This document shows, in pieces, positions 25,114 to 35,400 of a stretch of DNA of 64,000 nucleotides. Positions within the stretch are counted from its first letter, which is position 1; each line of letters opens with the position of its first letter. A program made the translations under genes and the position numbers. The notes under the pieces are model-generated. The model searched no databases, was not told the DNA's origin, and saw nothing but the letters and a program-made list of their open reading frames with translations. Origin of the DNA: Muricauda sp. SCSIO 65647 (lineage in GTDB: Bacteria; Bacteroidota; Bacteroidia; Flavobacteriales; Flavobacteriaceae). The stretch lies in contig NZ_CP091037.1 in NCBI RefSeq assembly GCF_021534965.1, positions 2,859,501 through 2,923,500 on the forward strand, written 5' to 3'.

Positions 25114-25803
25114 ATGCCATCGAATGATTCACTTTTTCATGATATTTCCCACGCGGAAGCACCTATTTTGCCTTTAGATTGGGCCATTCCCTTTAAAGCG
25201 TATTGTTCATTGGACCTGTCCATAGAAAACAAGGAATTGAACGGTATTGTTATTTCTGACCCGTTAGCTTGTCAACGCTATATCGATTCTGTCTTAGAAA
25301 AGAATGGGGCACAGGTAGCGTATGGCGGATATCTCGAAAAACGTGCTCTGTATGCTGATTCAGATAGATTTTCGGAAGGTGGCGCGCGAAATATCCATTT
25401 AGGTGTTGATTTTTGGTGCAAAGCGGGTACCAATGTCATTGCCCCGTTGAATGCTACCGTTCATAGTTTCAAAAACAATTCAGACAAGGGAAACTACGGC
25501 CCTACGATAATACTGGAGCACAAATCGCCCGTTGGTGCGATGTTTTACACCCTTTATGGACATCTTTCAGTGCAATCCCTTGATGGGCTTTATCGAGGCA
25601 AGCCCGTAAAGAGAGGTGATGTCTTGGCCGGTTTGGGCACGCCCGATATCAATGTCAATTACGCCCCACACCTTCATTTTCAGCTGATTGTAGACTTACA
25701 AGGATATAATGGGGATTACCCCGGGGTTTGTAGTCAAGAACACGTGGAATTTTATCGGAATAACTGTCCGGATCCCAATTTGTTGTTGGGGTTTCCTGAA
25801 TAA
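25114..25803 (+). CDS. M23-family peptidase domain protein
   Basis: A 229-residue protein with a LytM/M23 zinc-peptidase domain in the central and C-terminal part: HLGVDFW (H-x3-D zinc site, about residue 91), a YGHLS strand and APHLHFQL (HxH site, about 187). The N-terminal part (about 1-80) is unrelated and specific. No signal peptide is visible, which is unusual for a cell-wall hydrolase; the protein may act in the cytoplasm or on a non-wall substrate. It is a single gene. Domain call is firm, the target is unknown. Confidence 0.85.
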   Translation: MPSNDSLFHDISHAEAPILPLDWAIPFKAYCSLDLSIENKELNGIVISDPLACQRYIDSVLEKNGAQVAYGGYLEKRALYADSDRFSEGGARNIHLGVDFWCKAGTNVIAPLNATVHSFKNNSDKGNYGPTIILEHKSPVGAMFYTLYGHLSVQSLDGLYRGKPVKRGDVLAGLGTPDINVNYAPHLHFQLIVDLQGYNGDYPGVCSQEHVEFYRNNCPDPNLLLGFPE

Positions 25804-25860
25804 TACATCGATAAACAGCGCGCTATTCCGATATCCTGTAAATAGGCCATAAAACACTCA

Positions 25861-25883
25861 TCGATAGTTTTTTACACTTCATC
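25861..25883 (+). promoter_or_regulatory. Shared leader box, copy 1
   Basis: A 23-bp segment starting 125 bp before the start codon at 25986. It is identical at 19 of 23 positions to the segment at 26445-26467, which lies 124 bp before the start of the paralogous gene. Both contain a T-run followed by CACTTCATC. It may be a conserved promoter, operator or leader RNA element that was kept after gene duplication. Confidence 0.55.
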
Positions 25884-25985
25884 GCTTTCTGGGTTTTTAA
25901 TCGATAAATTTCGCACTCAGGCGAGTTAAATCCGCGTCAGGCTGGGGCTGAGAGTACATTTACAATGTAAAAAGAACCCAGAATC

Positions 25986-26222
25986 ATGAAAACAGTCTTG
26001 ACCATCATCGCAGTACTTTTCTTCGGAGTTTTTACGTATGCACAAGAAGCCAAAGAAGTTAAGGTTGATAGTGTGGCCTCAACTGTGGCTATCGAGAAAG
26101 TCGAGACCAAGAAGACTTTCAAAAAACGTCACGAAACCGCTCGACTGTACATGTTCAAAAACTCTAGGGTTAAAAAAGAGCTTTCTTTCAGAACCAAAAG
26201 AAACCGTGCCAAATTGGCTTAA
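25986..26222 (+). CDS. Small secreted basic protein, paralog 1
   Basis: A 78-residue protein with a signal peptide (MKTVLTIIAVLFFGVFTYAQ, cleavage likely after AQ), a short Lys/Val/Glu linker, and a C-terminal 30-residue very basic module (from HETARLYMFKNSRVKK at about residue 49 to the end). That module is identical at 24 of 30 positions to the end of the gene product at 26569. No Cys, catalytic motif or membrane anchor is seen. The mature protein of about 58 residues is strongly cationic. Function is unknown; it could bind nucleic acid, lipid A or surface glycan, or be a toxin-like peptide. Confidence 0.75.
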   Translation: MKTVLTIIAVLFFGVFTYAQEAKEVKVDSVASTVAIEKVETKKTFKKRHETARLYMFKNSRVKKELSFRTKRNRAKLA

Positions 26223-26232
26223 ATCTTACACT

Positions 26233-26334
26233 ATGGTAATTTTGATGCTTTCGATCTTTTTGATGAGTACTCTCTTTGTGACAACATTTGTTTTTGTCGG
26301 ATATCGCCTAGCCCAGAAAACCATAGACCAATAA
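26233..26334 (+). CDS. Candidate 33-residue single-pass membrane microprotein
   Basis: An ATG at 26233 opens a 33-codon frame directly behind paralog 1 (10-bp gap). The product has one long hydrophobic segment (MLSIFLMSTLFVTTFVFVGY, residues 5-24) and a short charged tail (RLAQKTIDQ). This is the shape of many bacterial membrane microproteins, but a frame of this size can arise by chance, and no ribosome site or conservation can be shown from the window. Confidence 0.35.
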   Translation: MVILMLSIFLMSTLFVTTFVFVGYRLAQKTIDQ

Positions 26335-26444
26335 TCTGGTCATTTCTTATTGTGATCATCGCTTTTCAAAGCGATATTGCCCTTACAGGTTTCGTTTAAA
26401 TGCACTTTTGGCCGATGAAGCGAAAAAAGGCCTTGTGCCGTTTA

Positions 26445-26467
26445 TCGAGCATTTTTTTCACTTCATC
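26445..26467 (+). promoter_or_regulatory. Shared leader box, copy 2
   Basis: Partner of the 25861-25883 segment, at nearly the same distance (124 bp) from its gene start at 26569. Conserved parts are TCGA at the left, the T-run and CACTTCATC at the right. Confidence 0.55.
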
Positions 26468-26568
26468 CATAATTGCGACAGATATCGAAAAATAAGGGTT
26501 TTTCAGCGATTCATTCCGTAGTGATAATGCGCCCTCGCGTTTTTATAATAAAGACAAAACAAAACGTC

Positions 26569-26820
26569 ATGAAAGCAATTATCACCATCATCGCAGTAGT
26601 TTTCTTCGGAACTTTCGCCTTTGCCCAAGATGCCAAGACCGAGATCAAGGTTGATGCTATTGAAATGGGTGTTGTGCTTACTGATGATGTTTCAGAGAAC
26701 ACTTTTAAAGTTGAAATCAACAACGGTAAAGAAACTGCTCGTCTTTACAAGTTTAAGAACTCTCGAGTAAAGAAAGCTTTGGTTTTTGCCACTAAAAGAA
26801 ACCGTTCCAAATTGGCTTAA
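26569..26820 (+). CDS. Small secreted basic protein, paralog 2
   Basis: An 83-residue protein, paralogous to the product at 25986. It has a signal peptide (MKAIITIIAVVFFGTFAFAQ), a longer central linker (about 21-52) with acidic and Val residues, and the same basic C-terminal module (KETARLYKFKNSRVKKALVF onward, about residue 54 to the end). I placed the start at 26569 because the longer frame from 26473 puts 32 unrelated residues before the signal peptide. Tandem duplication with the leader region retained suggests a maintained function that is unknown. Confidence 0.78.
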   Translation: MKAIITIIAVVFFGTFAFAQDAKTEIKVDAIEMGVVLTDDVSENTFKVEINNGKETARLYKFKNSRVKKALVFATKRNRSKLA

Positions 26821-26839
26821 TTCTTTTTCGATATGTTGC

Positions 26840-28438
26840 TCACTCTTTTTTGCCTGGTTGTTTTATTTGGTAGCCCGTTTTTTGTTTTTGCCGTGTTACC
26901 TGTTTCTTTACGTCTTGCAGAAGCCCCTTTGCGTCGTAAACGATACCGTCTTTGATGGTGTATTTCACTCCGCCAACGCGCACCACTTCATTGTTGTCGG
27001 TCAACTTGATGGCACCGGTACCGTACAAAACCTTTAGATTTTTCAACGGATTTTCTTCCACAACTACGAAATCGGCCAATTTACCCACGGCTATTGTACC
27101 TATTTTATTGGCGACGCCCAAGGCTTCGGCCCCATTTAGGGTAGCGGACCTTATGACCTCTAAGGGATGAAAGCCCGCTTCTCGCAACAATTCCATTTCC
27201 CTGATGTACGCAAAACCGTAAAGTTGAAAGATGAATCCAGAATCTGATCCCGTGGTCACACGGCCACCACGGTTTTTGTATTCGTTCACAAAGGTCATCC
27301 ACAGTTTATAGTTTTCTCGCCAAGCAACTTCTTGTTCGGTTCCCCAATCGTGCCAGTACGAACCATGGCTTATTTTACTGGGTTGATAGAACTCCCATAA
27401 TGACGGCAAGGTATATTCTTCGTGCCATTCTGCCCTACGGGCCCTATGCAGGTCACGACTGGCTTCGTAGATGTTGAGGGTCGGGTCTAGCGTAAAATCG
27501 AGGGCAATGAGTTCATTCATGACCTTGTTCCAATGTTCTGAATAGGGTTTTGCAGCCTGTTTCCACAGTTTTCCCGCTTCCTCAAAGCGATGCTGTTCGT
27601 TTTGGTAATTGTAATCCAATGGATAATCCTGAACGGTCCTATCCTCGAAAAGTGCTTCCGGTAGGCCATACCAGTGTTCCATTGAGGTGAGTCCGGCCCG
27701 TGCAGAGTGCAGCACGTTCCACCGTGCAACATCTAACTGGGCATGGTGGCAGGCAGAACGGAGCCCCAGTTTTTTGTTCTCATCAAGTGCAGCGGCCATA
27801 ATCTCTGGCGGTGCTCCGAAGAACTTGATTCCATCAGCACCCCTCTCTGCATTGGCACGCACCCATTTTCTAGCCTGCTCTGGTGTACTGATAGGGATAT
27901 CGTTCAGCGGATTAAAATCTTTTGTATTTTGGCCGAAACCTGTGTAAGCAAAGATTCGTGGGGCGATTATCTCATTCTTTTTGCTTTTTCGTTTAAGATC
28001 TAATGTCCAATCGATACCTCTACCACTAGGTTCTCGAACAGTGGTGATACCATGGCCCATCCAGAGTTTAAAGACATAATCGTAGTCCGCACCCTGGGCC
28101 ACACCCCCGATATGGCCATGCATATCGACAAAGCCCGGTAGTAGATACATACCAGAACAATCCAATTCTTTGCCGCCTTCTTTTAATCGCGGCCTTTTAG
28201 ATGGGTCAATTGCCACCCCTGGATAGCCAACTACCTGCACTTTTACAATTTTGTTGTTCTCGACCACCACATCGACCGGACCCCGAGGTGGCGCCCCGTT
28301 ACCGTTGATGAGTGTTACACCACGAATGATCAATTGATCAAATGGCCCTTCGCTTAGCTGTTCTTGCGCGAGCCCGACAGAAGCTAATGATACCACTGAA
28401 ATGAAAAGAAGAAAGTTCTTTAATCGCATGGTTTTCAT
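26840..28438 (-). CDS. Secreted amidohydrolase-family protein
   Basis: A 532-residue member of the amidohydrolase (imidazolonepropionase/prolidase-like) superfamily. A signal peptide (FLLFISVVSLASVGLAQ) is followed by the N-terminal beta part, then LPGFVDMHGHIGG with the HxH metal site (about residue 107), a central His pair region (SACHHAQLDVARWN, MEHWYG), and GSDSGF with the late metal-binding Asp. SATLNGAEALGVANKIGTIAVGKLADFVV is the usual end of the domain. The substrate (peptide, cyclic amide or xenobiotic) is not predictable. It converges with paralog 2 across 19 bp and is downstream of the M14 gene by 53 bp. Confidence 0.88.
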   Translation of the reverse strand: MKTMRLKNFLLFISVVSLASVGLAQEQLSEGPFDQLIIRGVTLINGNGAPPRGPVDVVVENNKIVKVQVVGYPGVAIDPSKRPRLKEGGKELDCSGMYLLPGFVDMHGHIGGVAQGADYDYVFKLWMGHGITTVREPSGRGIDWTLDLKRKSKKNEIIAPRIFAYTGFGQNTKDFNPLNDIPISTPEQARKWVRANAERGADGIKFFGAPPEIMAAALDENKKLGLRSACHHAQLDVARWNVLHSARAGLTSMEHWYGLPEALFEDRTVQDYPLDYNYQNEQHRFEEAGKLWKQAAKPYSEHWNKVMNELIALDFTLDPTLNIYEASRDLHRARRAEWHEEYTLPSLWEFYQPSKISHGSYWHDWGTEQEVAWRENYKLWMTFVNEYKNRGGRVTTGSDSGFIFQLYGFAYIREMELLREAGFHPLEVIRSATLNGAEALGVANKIGTIAVGKLADFVVVEENPLKNLKVLYGTGAIKLTDNNEVVRVGGVKYTIKDGIVYDAKGLLQDVKKQVTRQKQKTGYQIKQPGKKE

Positions 28439-28491
28439 GTTTGGTCATATACCTGTTCCAAGACAAGAAAAGGCATTTTTACATTTTGTAT

Positions 28492-31005
28492 TTATTCTGG
28501 AACCCTGATTTTGTCACCTAAAAAGAGTGCATTCAAGAATAACCGATTGGTACCGTACCATGAACCCCTAAAATTGGGGTTGTCGGCAAATAGTACGACC
28601 CTGCCTTGTCCCACCTTGCTCACAAGCAATGATGCTGCTGGTTTTAGAAAAGTTTCCATGTTTTTTTTGGTGACAAAACCATCGATATGGGGGTCACTTG
28701 CATATTTGGCTACCGTTGCATATTCATTTCTGCTGGGAGCCAGCCACACTGAATTGTTTTTGTACACCGGTATGGATTTATCGCGATAGCCAAAGGCCAA
28801 GGGATGGGTCATGTCTAGATCTACTTTCAGGATGACACCTCCAACTTCCTCTTTACCAAGGTTTTCAGGGGCATCTACATAAGGTTTTCGTTCTACGGCC
28901 TTGGTAGAGTCTTTTTCCTCTTCAATCAATTTCTCTTTGACCAGCTTTTTCTCAACGATCCATTTCGAGGCCCTGCCGATGGTGATCAGGGTATTGCCCT
29001 TGCTGACCCAGTCCTTGATTTTTTTCAGTTGGTCTTCGTTAAAAGAATACCGGCCCGATACCATGACCAAAGTGTTATATTTTTTTAGATCGACACGATT
29101 GAAGTAGCGCATCGGTATTTTGGTGATGGGCATATGTACCCGGGTATCGAGCAAATGCCAGACTTCGCCCGCCTCATATGAGCTTACCCCGTCACCGATG
29201 AGCATGGCGGCTTTTGGTTTGGTTATGGGCCTAACGTAACGGCTGCCCAGATCGATCCCTTTTGCATTATAACCTGTGTCAACGGTATAAATAGGTACTT
29301 TAAACTTCTTTTGGGCCTCTTTGACCACTGAAAAAACCTCATCTTCTGTCTTTTTCTGAAGACTTACCGGAATTACTAGGGCCCCGTAATTGAATTTTTT
29401 ATTTCCTTCTGAAGTCTTTGCCGTGAAAGGCTTGAACGAAGAAGAAACCACTAAGCCTTTCGATTGCAAATGCTGCAAGGTGGCTACTGCGCTATAGTCA
29501 TCATAATCAATTACATAGGCATAATCACTCTTTTTGGCCGGTGTGATGTCTATCAAACTTTTGAGGTCTGTGATTTTATCACCTAGGTTTAGATTGGTCA
29601 CTGGCCGATATTTCATATTGTAGAAGTTCGCTACGGACCAAGCGGAAGCATCGTAGTACACACTGTCACGGTATTTGTCATACGTTTCAAAAAAGGTCTG
29701 CACCATGCGGTACTGGGGTTGGTTGGTGGGCACTACATAGTCTTCGCCCGAATGATATACATCTACTTTGTGCAACAACAACTTGTCAATGAACGCCTTT
29801 ACCCGGTTTTGGTCGTATGTATCCTTAAAGGCATAACCTTTAATTCTGCTTTTGGCAGCATTGCCCAGGGCACTTTTAAAAAAGTCTTGTTGGTATTTCC
29901 GCATTGTTTCCTTGTTTTCGACCGCTGCTTTGACCGTGGCCATACTGGTGACATATTGGTTTCTGATGGTAAAGGGAAAGGTGATTTCGCCAAAAGCAGT
30001 TTTTTGCTTGTGGCCACGTGAGCTGGCCTGCTCGAAGAGCAGAGCGAGTGCACCCTGTAAATCTGGATAAGAAGATCCATAACCAGGATAGGTGCCGTCA
30101 AAAACCTCTTTGCTGAAGTAAAAAGAACCGATACTATCCAATGCTTTTGCGAAATAATCTCCAAAAAGATTGTTCAAGTCAATGTAATTCTCTCTGGGCA
30201 TGATTGGGTTCAACGAGGCGTTATCTTTCATCGGTTCGAAGAAATAGCTGCTTTGGGTGCCCATTTCATGAAAATCGGTCACCACATTCGGATACCATTC
30301 ATGATACCAGGTCAGTTTACCACGACTTTCAGGATGGATGCCCAAAAGCCAATCGCGATTAAGGTCAAACCAGTAGTGATTGGTACGTCCACGAGGCCAG
30401 TATTCATTATGCTCGGCATCCTGTGAATCGGCCACCAAAGGATTGCCTTGGTACATATTGGCCCACTGGGTATGGCGGTCACGACCATCAGGGTTAATGG
30501 TCGGGTCGATAAAAACGACCGCATCCCGCAAATAGTTCAGCACCTCGGGGTGGTTCGAAGCTATTAAGGTATAGGCCATGAGCATGGCCGCCTCTGAACT
30601 TGATGGCTCATTGCCATGCACATTGTAGCCCAAATTGATGAAAATCGGCACTTCGCCATAATTGGAGACATTTTGGCCCGGATCGGTAAAAGCAAGGTGT
30701 TTCTGCTTGATGGAAGCAAGATTTGTCAGATTGTCAGGGTCGCTGACGTTCAATATGACCAATTTTCGCCCCTCATGTGTTTTACCATAGTGCACAATAT
30801 TGGCACGATCTGAGACTTCTGCCAATTTTGTCAGATAGGCGACTATCAGGTCGTGCCGTGTGTGGTGTTCACCAATTTCATAGCCCAAGAAATCTTCTGG
30901 CGATGGAACGTTGGGATTGAAAGGTTGGTATTTTTTGAAATAATAATCTTGTGCAGGTAGTTGGGCAGTGATGAACATCACCGCTAAAAGGAATTTTTTA
31001 ATCAT
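28492..31005 (-). CDS. M14-family zinc carboxypeptidase, secreted
   Basis: An 837-residue exported metallopeptidase. After a signal peptide (FLLAVMFITAQLPAQ) comes the M14 domain: YGKTHEGRKLVIL, the zinc site NVHGNEPSSSEA (HxxE, about residue 125), FIDPTINPDGRDRHTQW, RTNHYWFDLNRDW, a third zinc His in VVTDFHEMG (about 246), and the catalytic Glu in LFEQASSRGH. The C-terminal ~450 residues include a GATase-like segment (about 625-700: ALMVSGRYSFNEDQLKKI) typical of long Bacteroidota M14 proteins. It probably trims peptides for nutrition. Same strand as the amidohydrolase. Confidence 0.9.
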   Translation of the reverse strand: MIKKFLLAVMFITAQLPAQDYYFKKYQPFNPNVPSPEDFLGYEIGEHHTRHDLIVAYLTKLAEVSDRANIVHYGKTHEGRKLVILNVSDPDNLTNLASIKQKHLAFTDPGQNVSNYGEVPIFINLGYNVHGNEPSSSEAAMLMAYTLIASNHPEVLNYLRDAVVFIDPTINPDGRDRHTQWANMYQGNPLVADSQDAEHNEYWPRGRTNHYWFDLNRDWLLGIHPESRGKLTWYHEWYPNVVTDFHEMGTQSSYFFEPMKDNASLNPIMPRENYIDLNNLFGDYFAKALDSIGSFYFSKEVFDGTYPGYGSSYPDLQGALALLFEQASSRGHKQKTAFGEITFPFTIRNQYVTSMATVKAAVENKETMRKYQQDFFKSALGNAAKSRIKGYAFKDTYDQNRVKAFIDKLLLHKVDVYHSGEDYVVPTNQPQYRMVQTFFETYDKYRDSVYYDASAWSVANFYNMKYRPVTNLNLGDKITDLKSLIDITPAKKSDYAYVIDYDDYSAVATLQHLQSKGLVVSSSFKPFTAKTSEGNKKFNYGALVIPVSLQKKTEDEVFSVVKEAQKKFKVPIYTVDTGYNAKGIDLGSRYVRPITKPKAAMLIGDGVSSYEAGEVWHLLDTRVHMPITKIPMRYFNRVDLKKYNTLVMVSGRYSFNEDQLKKIKDWVSKGNTLITIGRASKWIVEKKLVKEKLIEEEKDSTKAVERKPYVDAPENLGKEEVGGVILKVDLDMTHPLAFGYRDKSIPVYKNNSVWLAPSRNEYATVAKYASDPHIDGFVTKKNMETFLKPAASLLVSKVGQGRVVLFADNPNFRGSWYGTNRLFLNALFLGDKIRVPE

Positions 31006-31049
31006 TTCTTCGGAAGGTTTGTCATAACCTTCTAAAGATAAAAAACAAA

Positions 31050-32267
31050 TTACTCAAGTGAATTGAAGTCTTCAACAATTTCTTCAAAAATTAGGCGGTA
31101 ATAGGTTCCCTTTTTTTCTGTTTCGCGGGTTACCGAGCCTCTTAATTGACGAGCCAGGTTGTGTATAAGCTTGAGGCCCAGTGATGGTGTGGTTTTTGGT
31201 CCCACATTTTTGGGAAATCCTTTGCCATTGTCACCCAAGAACATTTCGTAACGGCCCCCATCAAGTGCTTTGAGCAAAATAGTCAGTTCTCCAGGGTTGT
31301 CTCCGACTATGCCATATTTCAAGGCGTTGGTAACGGTTTCGTTAATGACAAGACCCAAGGGAATGACCGTATCGATGCTCAATTTGTAGTCAGGAATGTC
31401 AACGTTGAGTGTGATGTTGTTCGTATTGCCCTTGATCGACCTAATTAAATATTCGCAAAGTTCTTGTACATAGGGACGAAGCTCTATTTTGGAAAGGTAA
31501 TCGTCTCTTTTATATAGCATCTCATGCACCATCGCCATCGAAACGACACGGTTTTGACTGTTCTTGATAATACTGCTTATTTTTTTGTCTTCAACAGCTC
31601 TTGACTGCAAGCTGAGCAAACTAGAAACGGTCTGAAGGTTATTTTTTACCCTATGGTGGACTTCTTTGAGCAAGGTTTCCTTTTCTTGGATGCGCTCTTC
31701 AATTTCCTGTTTTGACCTATAGAGTTTATGATGGGCCCGAAGTAGGTTTTTGCCGAATACACCCCCTAAGAGGTAAACGGCGAGAATAATGCTCAAAAAG
31801 GCAAACCAATCTTTTGATTCTAACGGAACCGTATCAACAGCTATGTTGAAATCGCTCAGATCGTGAAGAAATATAAGGCCGACCATGATGAGGTTGATGG
31901 CAAGGTAGATTTTTCCGTAAACGCGAGTGGTGACATACCCTGCAAAAACCACAATTCCCAATACATAGATAAACGGACTCTGTATGCCGCCGCTGAAAAG
32001 GGTGATCAATATGGCCGATACCATTGCCAAAATAGAGGTCACGTTGTAGGTTATGGTCAAATTGCCATGGCTTTTCAAAAACAACGTGTTGAGTAGGTTC
32101 AAAACGGCAAAACACAAAAAGGTGTAAGGTAAGACCCCTTGAATGTTCAAAAGAAATGAACAGATAAGGCCAAAAAGCAACGCAAACAAAGAGGCGAAAT
32201 AGTTGACCTTCAATACCAATTGGGTCTTATCTTCTAATCGGTATTTGTCTTTGGTCGGAATCTTCAT
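31050..32267 (-). CDS. Membrane sensor histidine kinase, HisKA_2 type
   Basis: A 405-residue kinase with about six membrane segments in the first 180 residues and no clear periplasmic sensor loop. A short coiled coil leads to the HisKA_2 phosphoacceptor region HHRVKNNLQTVSSLLSLQSR (phosphorylated His at about 205), then a HATPase_c domain: VINETVTNALKYG (N box), LGDNGKGFP (G1), PSLGLKLIHNLARQLRG (G2). No response regulator adjoins, so the partner is elsewhere. Signal unknown. Confidence 0.9.
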   Translation of the reverse strand: MKIPTKDKYRLEDKTQLVLKVNYFASLFALLFGLICSFLLNIQGVLPYTFLCFAVLNLLNTLFLKSHGNLTITYNVTSILAMVSAILITLFSGGIQSPFIYVLGIVVFAGYVTTRVYGKIYLAINLIMVGLIFLHDLSDFNIAVDTVPLESKDWFAFLSIILAVYLLGGVFGKNLLRAHHKLYRSKQEIEERIQEKETLLKEVHHRVKNNLQTVSSLLSLQSRAVEDKKISSIIKNSQNRVVSMAMVHEMLYKRDDYLSKIELRPYVQELCEYLIRSIKGNTNNITLNVDIPDYKLSIDTVIPLGLVINETVTNALKYGIVGDNPGELTILLKALDGGRYEMFLGDNGKGFPKNVGPKTTPSLGLKLIHNLARQLRGSVTRETEKKGTYYRLIFEEIVEDFNSLE

Positions 32268-32381
32268 GTATTTTTGGTCATTTCATGGCAGCTTTTGACA
32301 CGGTTTTATCCGTGGGCGATTTTCCGCCAGTTTGGTGGGGGGGAATTCGATGTAAATCTAAATATGTTTTGCTACAAAATC

Positions 32382-32410
32382 AAAAAACGGTGGCCAAAAT
32401 GACCACCGTC
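32382..32410 (-). terminator. Intrinsic terminator after secA
   Basis: On the minus strand a 9-bp stem (ACGGTGGTC / GGCCACCGT with one U-G pair) and a 5-nt loop are followed by six T. It lies 24 bp past the secA stop codon and is the clearest terminator in the window. Confidence 0.85.
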
Positions 32411-32433
32411 GCTGTATTGAAACCACTTTTGCT

Positions 32434-35400
32434 TCATTCATCGACCAGTACCCATTCGCCTTTATCTATCAGATGCTCAGCTTGTTTGAACTTCAATGTC
32501 TTGCTTTCGCCCGACATGACGTTCTTGATGGTAACCCGCTCATTTCTACCGATTTTTGGTTTTTCCCTTACAATGGTCTCCGTAACCTGCGGACGGCTGC
32601 GTTGGGTTTGCCCAGCAGCCCTGTTCTGTGCAGCCAGTTCATCACTATTCGGAATTTCTTCCTTGGTGGTCTTCAGTTTTTCTTTGGGTCTTCTGACCGA
32701 TCGTGCCTCTTGAATTTGGTTGGGGTCGCCTGTGGGCAACTCTCCCTTGAACAAGAACGAAATGACTTCTTTGTTCACTTTGTCGATCATGGCCTTGAAA
32801 AGTTCAAAGGCCTCGAACTTATATATTAAAAGTGGGTCTTTTTGCTCATGAACGGCCAATTGTACAGACTGTTTCAACTCATCCATCTTACGGAGATGCG
32901 TTTTCCATGAATCATCGATGATGGCCAAGGAGATGTTCTTTTCAAAATCGTTGATCAGTTGTTTACCGTCACTGGTATAGGCTTCTTCGAGATTGGTGAC
33001 CACATTGAGTGTTTTGATGCCATCTGTGAAGGGTACTACAATACGCTCAAATTTGTTCGATTGGTCTTCATATACCCTTTTGATGACTTGAAAGGCCACT
33101 TCGGCACTTCGCTGCATCTTGTCTCGATAGTAGTCATAGGCATTTTTATAAATGGCATTGGCGATTTCTTGAAAGCTGAGCTTTTTGAACTCTTCTTCTG
33201 AGACAGGAGAGGTAATGGAGAAGTATTTGATGAGCTCGAACTCAAAATTCTTGTAATCATCGGCCAATTTGTTCGTCTCTGAGATGACTTCACAGGTGTC
33301 ATAGACCATATTGGCGATATCAACTTTTAGACGTTCTCCCTGTAGGGCATGTCGTCTTCTCTTGTACACCACCTCACGTTGGGCATTCATGACATCGTCA
33401 TATTCCAACAGTCGCTTTCGAATACCGAAATTATTTTCCTCTACTTTTTTCTGGGCCCTTTCTATAGATTTTGTCATCATCGAGTGCTGAATGACCTCTC
33501 CATCTTCCAAGCCCATACGGTCCATTAATTTGGCCACCCTGTCAGAACCGAAAAGACGCATCAGGTTATCTTCCAAAGAAACATAGAATTGCGAACTACC
33601 GGGGTCGCCTTGACGGCCCGAACGTCCTCTCAACTGACGATCTACCCTTCGTGAATCGTGTCGCTCGGTACCAACGATCGCCAGTCCGCCAGCTTTTTTG
33701 ACCTCATCGGTCAATTTGATATCCGTACCCCGGCCTGCCATGTTGGTGGCAATGGTCACCACCCCGGCGTTACCTGCTTCGGCCACAATATCGGCCTCTT
33801 TTTTATGCAGCTTGGCGTTCAAAACGTTGTGTGGAATTTTGCGCACGCTCAACAATTTTGACAATAATTCAGAGATTTCGACCGAAGTGGTTCCGATCAA
33901 AATAGGTCTTCCCGCTTTTGAAAGTTGTTCGACCTCTTCGATAATGGCGTTGTACTTCTCGCGCTTTGTTTTGTAGATCAAATCGTTTCGATCATCTCGG
34001 GCAATAGGGCGGTTGGTAGGTATCTCAACGACATCCAACTCGTATATTTCCCAGAACTCACCGGCTTCAGTGACCGCAGTACCTGTCATACCCGCCAGCT
34101 TTTTGTACATTCTAAAATAGTTCTGTAATGTGATGGTGGCGAAGGTTTGGGTCATGGCTTCGATCTTCACATTTTCTTTTGCCTCAATCGCTTGGTGCAG
34201 CCCATCAGAATAGCGACGACCATCCATGATACGGCCCGTCTGCTCGTCAACGATCAATACTTTATTTTCCATCACCACATATTCCACATCTTTTTCGAAC
34301 AGTGTGTAGGCCTTCAATAGCTGCGTCATTGTGTGGATGCGCTCACTTTTTATGGCAAAATCTTTGAACAGGTCTTCTTTGAGTTCTGCTTCTTTTTCAA
34401 TATCAAGGTCTTGGTTCTCAATTTTGGCGATTTCACTTCCGATATCAGGCATGACAAAGAAATCCTTGTCTTGTTCCCCAGAGATATATTCTACCCCTTT
34501 ATCGGTCAGCTCGATTTGGTTGTTCTTTTCATCGATGACAAAGAGCAGCTCTTCATCGACTTTGGGCATTTCGCGGTTGTTGTCTTGCATATAGAAGTTT
34601 TCGGTCTTCTGCAAGAGTTGTTTGACGCCTTCTTCGCTCAAAAACTTAATGAGTGCTTTGTTCTTTGGAAGTCCACGGTGCACCCTCAACAACAGAAAGC
34701 CCCCTTCTTTACCATCGCCTTCTGTGATTTTCTTTTTGGCCTCGGCGAGCACCCCGGTCAAATACTGCCGCTGTTTTTGCACAATGTCGGCCACTTTTGG
34801 CTTTAGTTCGTTGAACTCGTGACGGTCACCTTCTGGCACAGGGCCTGAAATGATCAATGGTGTTCGCGCATCATCGATCAATACCGAGTCGACCTCATCG
34901 ACAATGGCATAGTGATGGGGCCGTTGCACCAGATCGTTGGGGGTATGGGCCATGTTGTCACGCAAATAGTCAAAACCAAATTCATTATTGGTACCATACG
35001 TAATGTCGGCATTGTAGGCGGCCCTTCGCCCTTGTGAATTGGGCTGGTGTTTGTCGATGCAATCGACCGAAAGCCCGTGAAACTCAAAAATAGGAGCCAT
35101 CCATGTGCTGTCACGTTTGGCGAGGTAATCGTTTACCGTCACCAAATGGGCACCCTTGCCCGGTAGGGCATTCAAGTATAGGGGCAGTGTAGCGACCAAG
35201 GTCTTACCTTCACCGGTTTGCATTTCAGCAATTTTGCCTTGATGAAGGGCAATACCGCCGATGAGCTGTACATCGTAATGAACCATGTCCCAGGTAACTT
35301 CTTTACCGGCAGCATCCCAAGAGTTTGACCAAACGGCCTTGTCACCATCAAGCGTTACATAGTCTTTGGTGCCCGAGAGCATACGGTCGAATTCGCTGGC

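Larger units (their letters stand above)
26223..26568 (+). other. 346-bp gap between the two small paralogs
   Basis: It holds a candidate 33-residue membrane microprotein frame (26233-26334), the second leader box (26445-26467), and a TTTATaATAAA near-palindrome close to 26550. No RNA gene or transposable sequence is visible. Confidence 0.5.
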
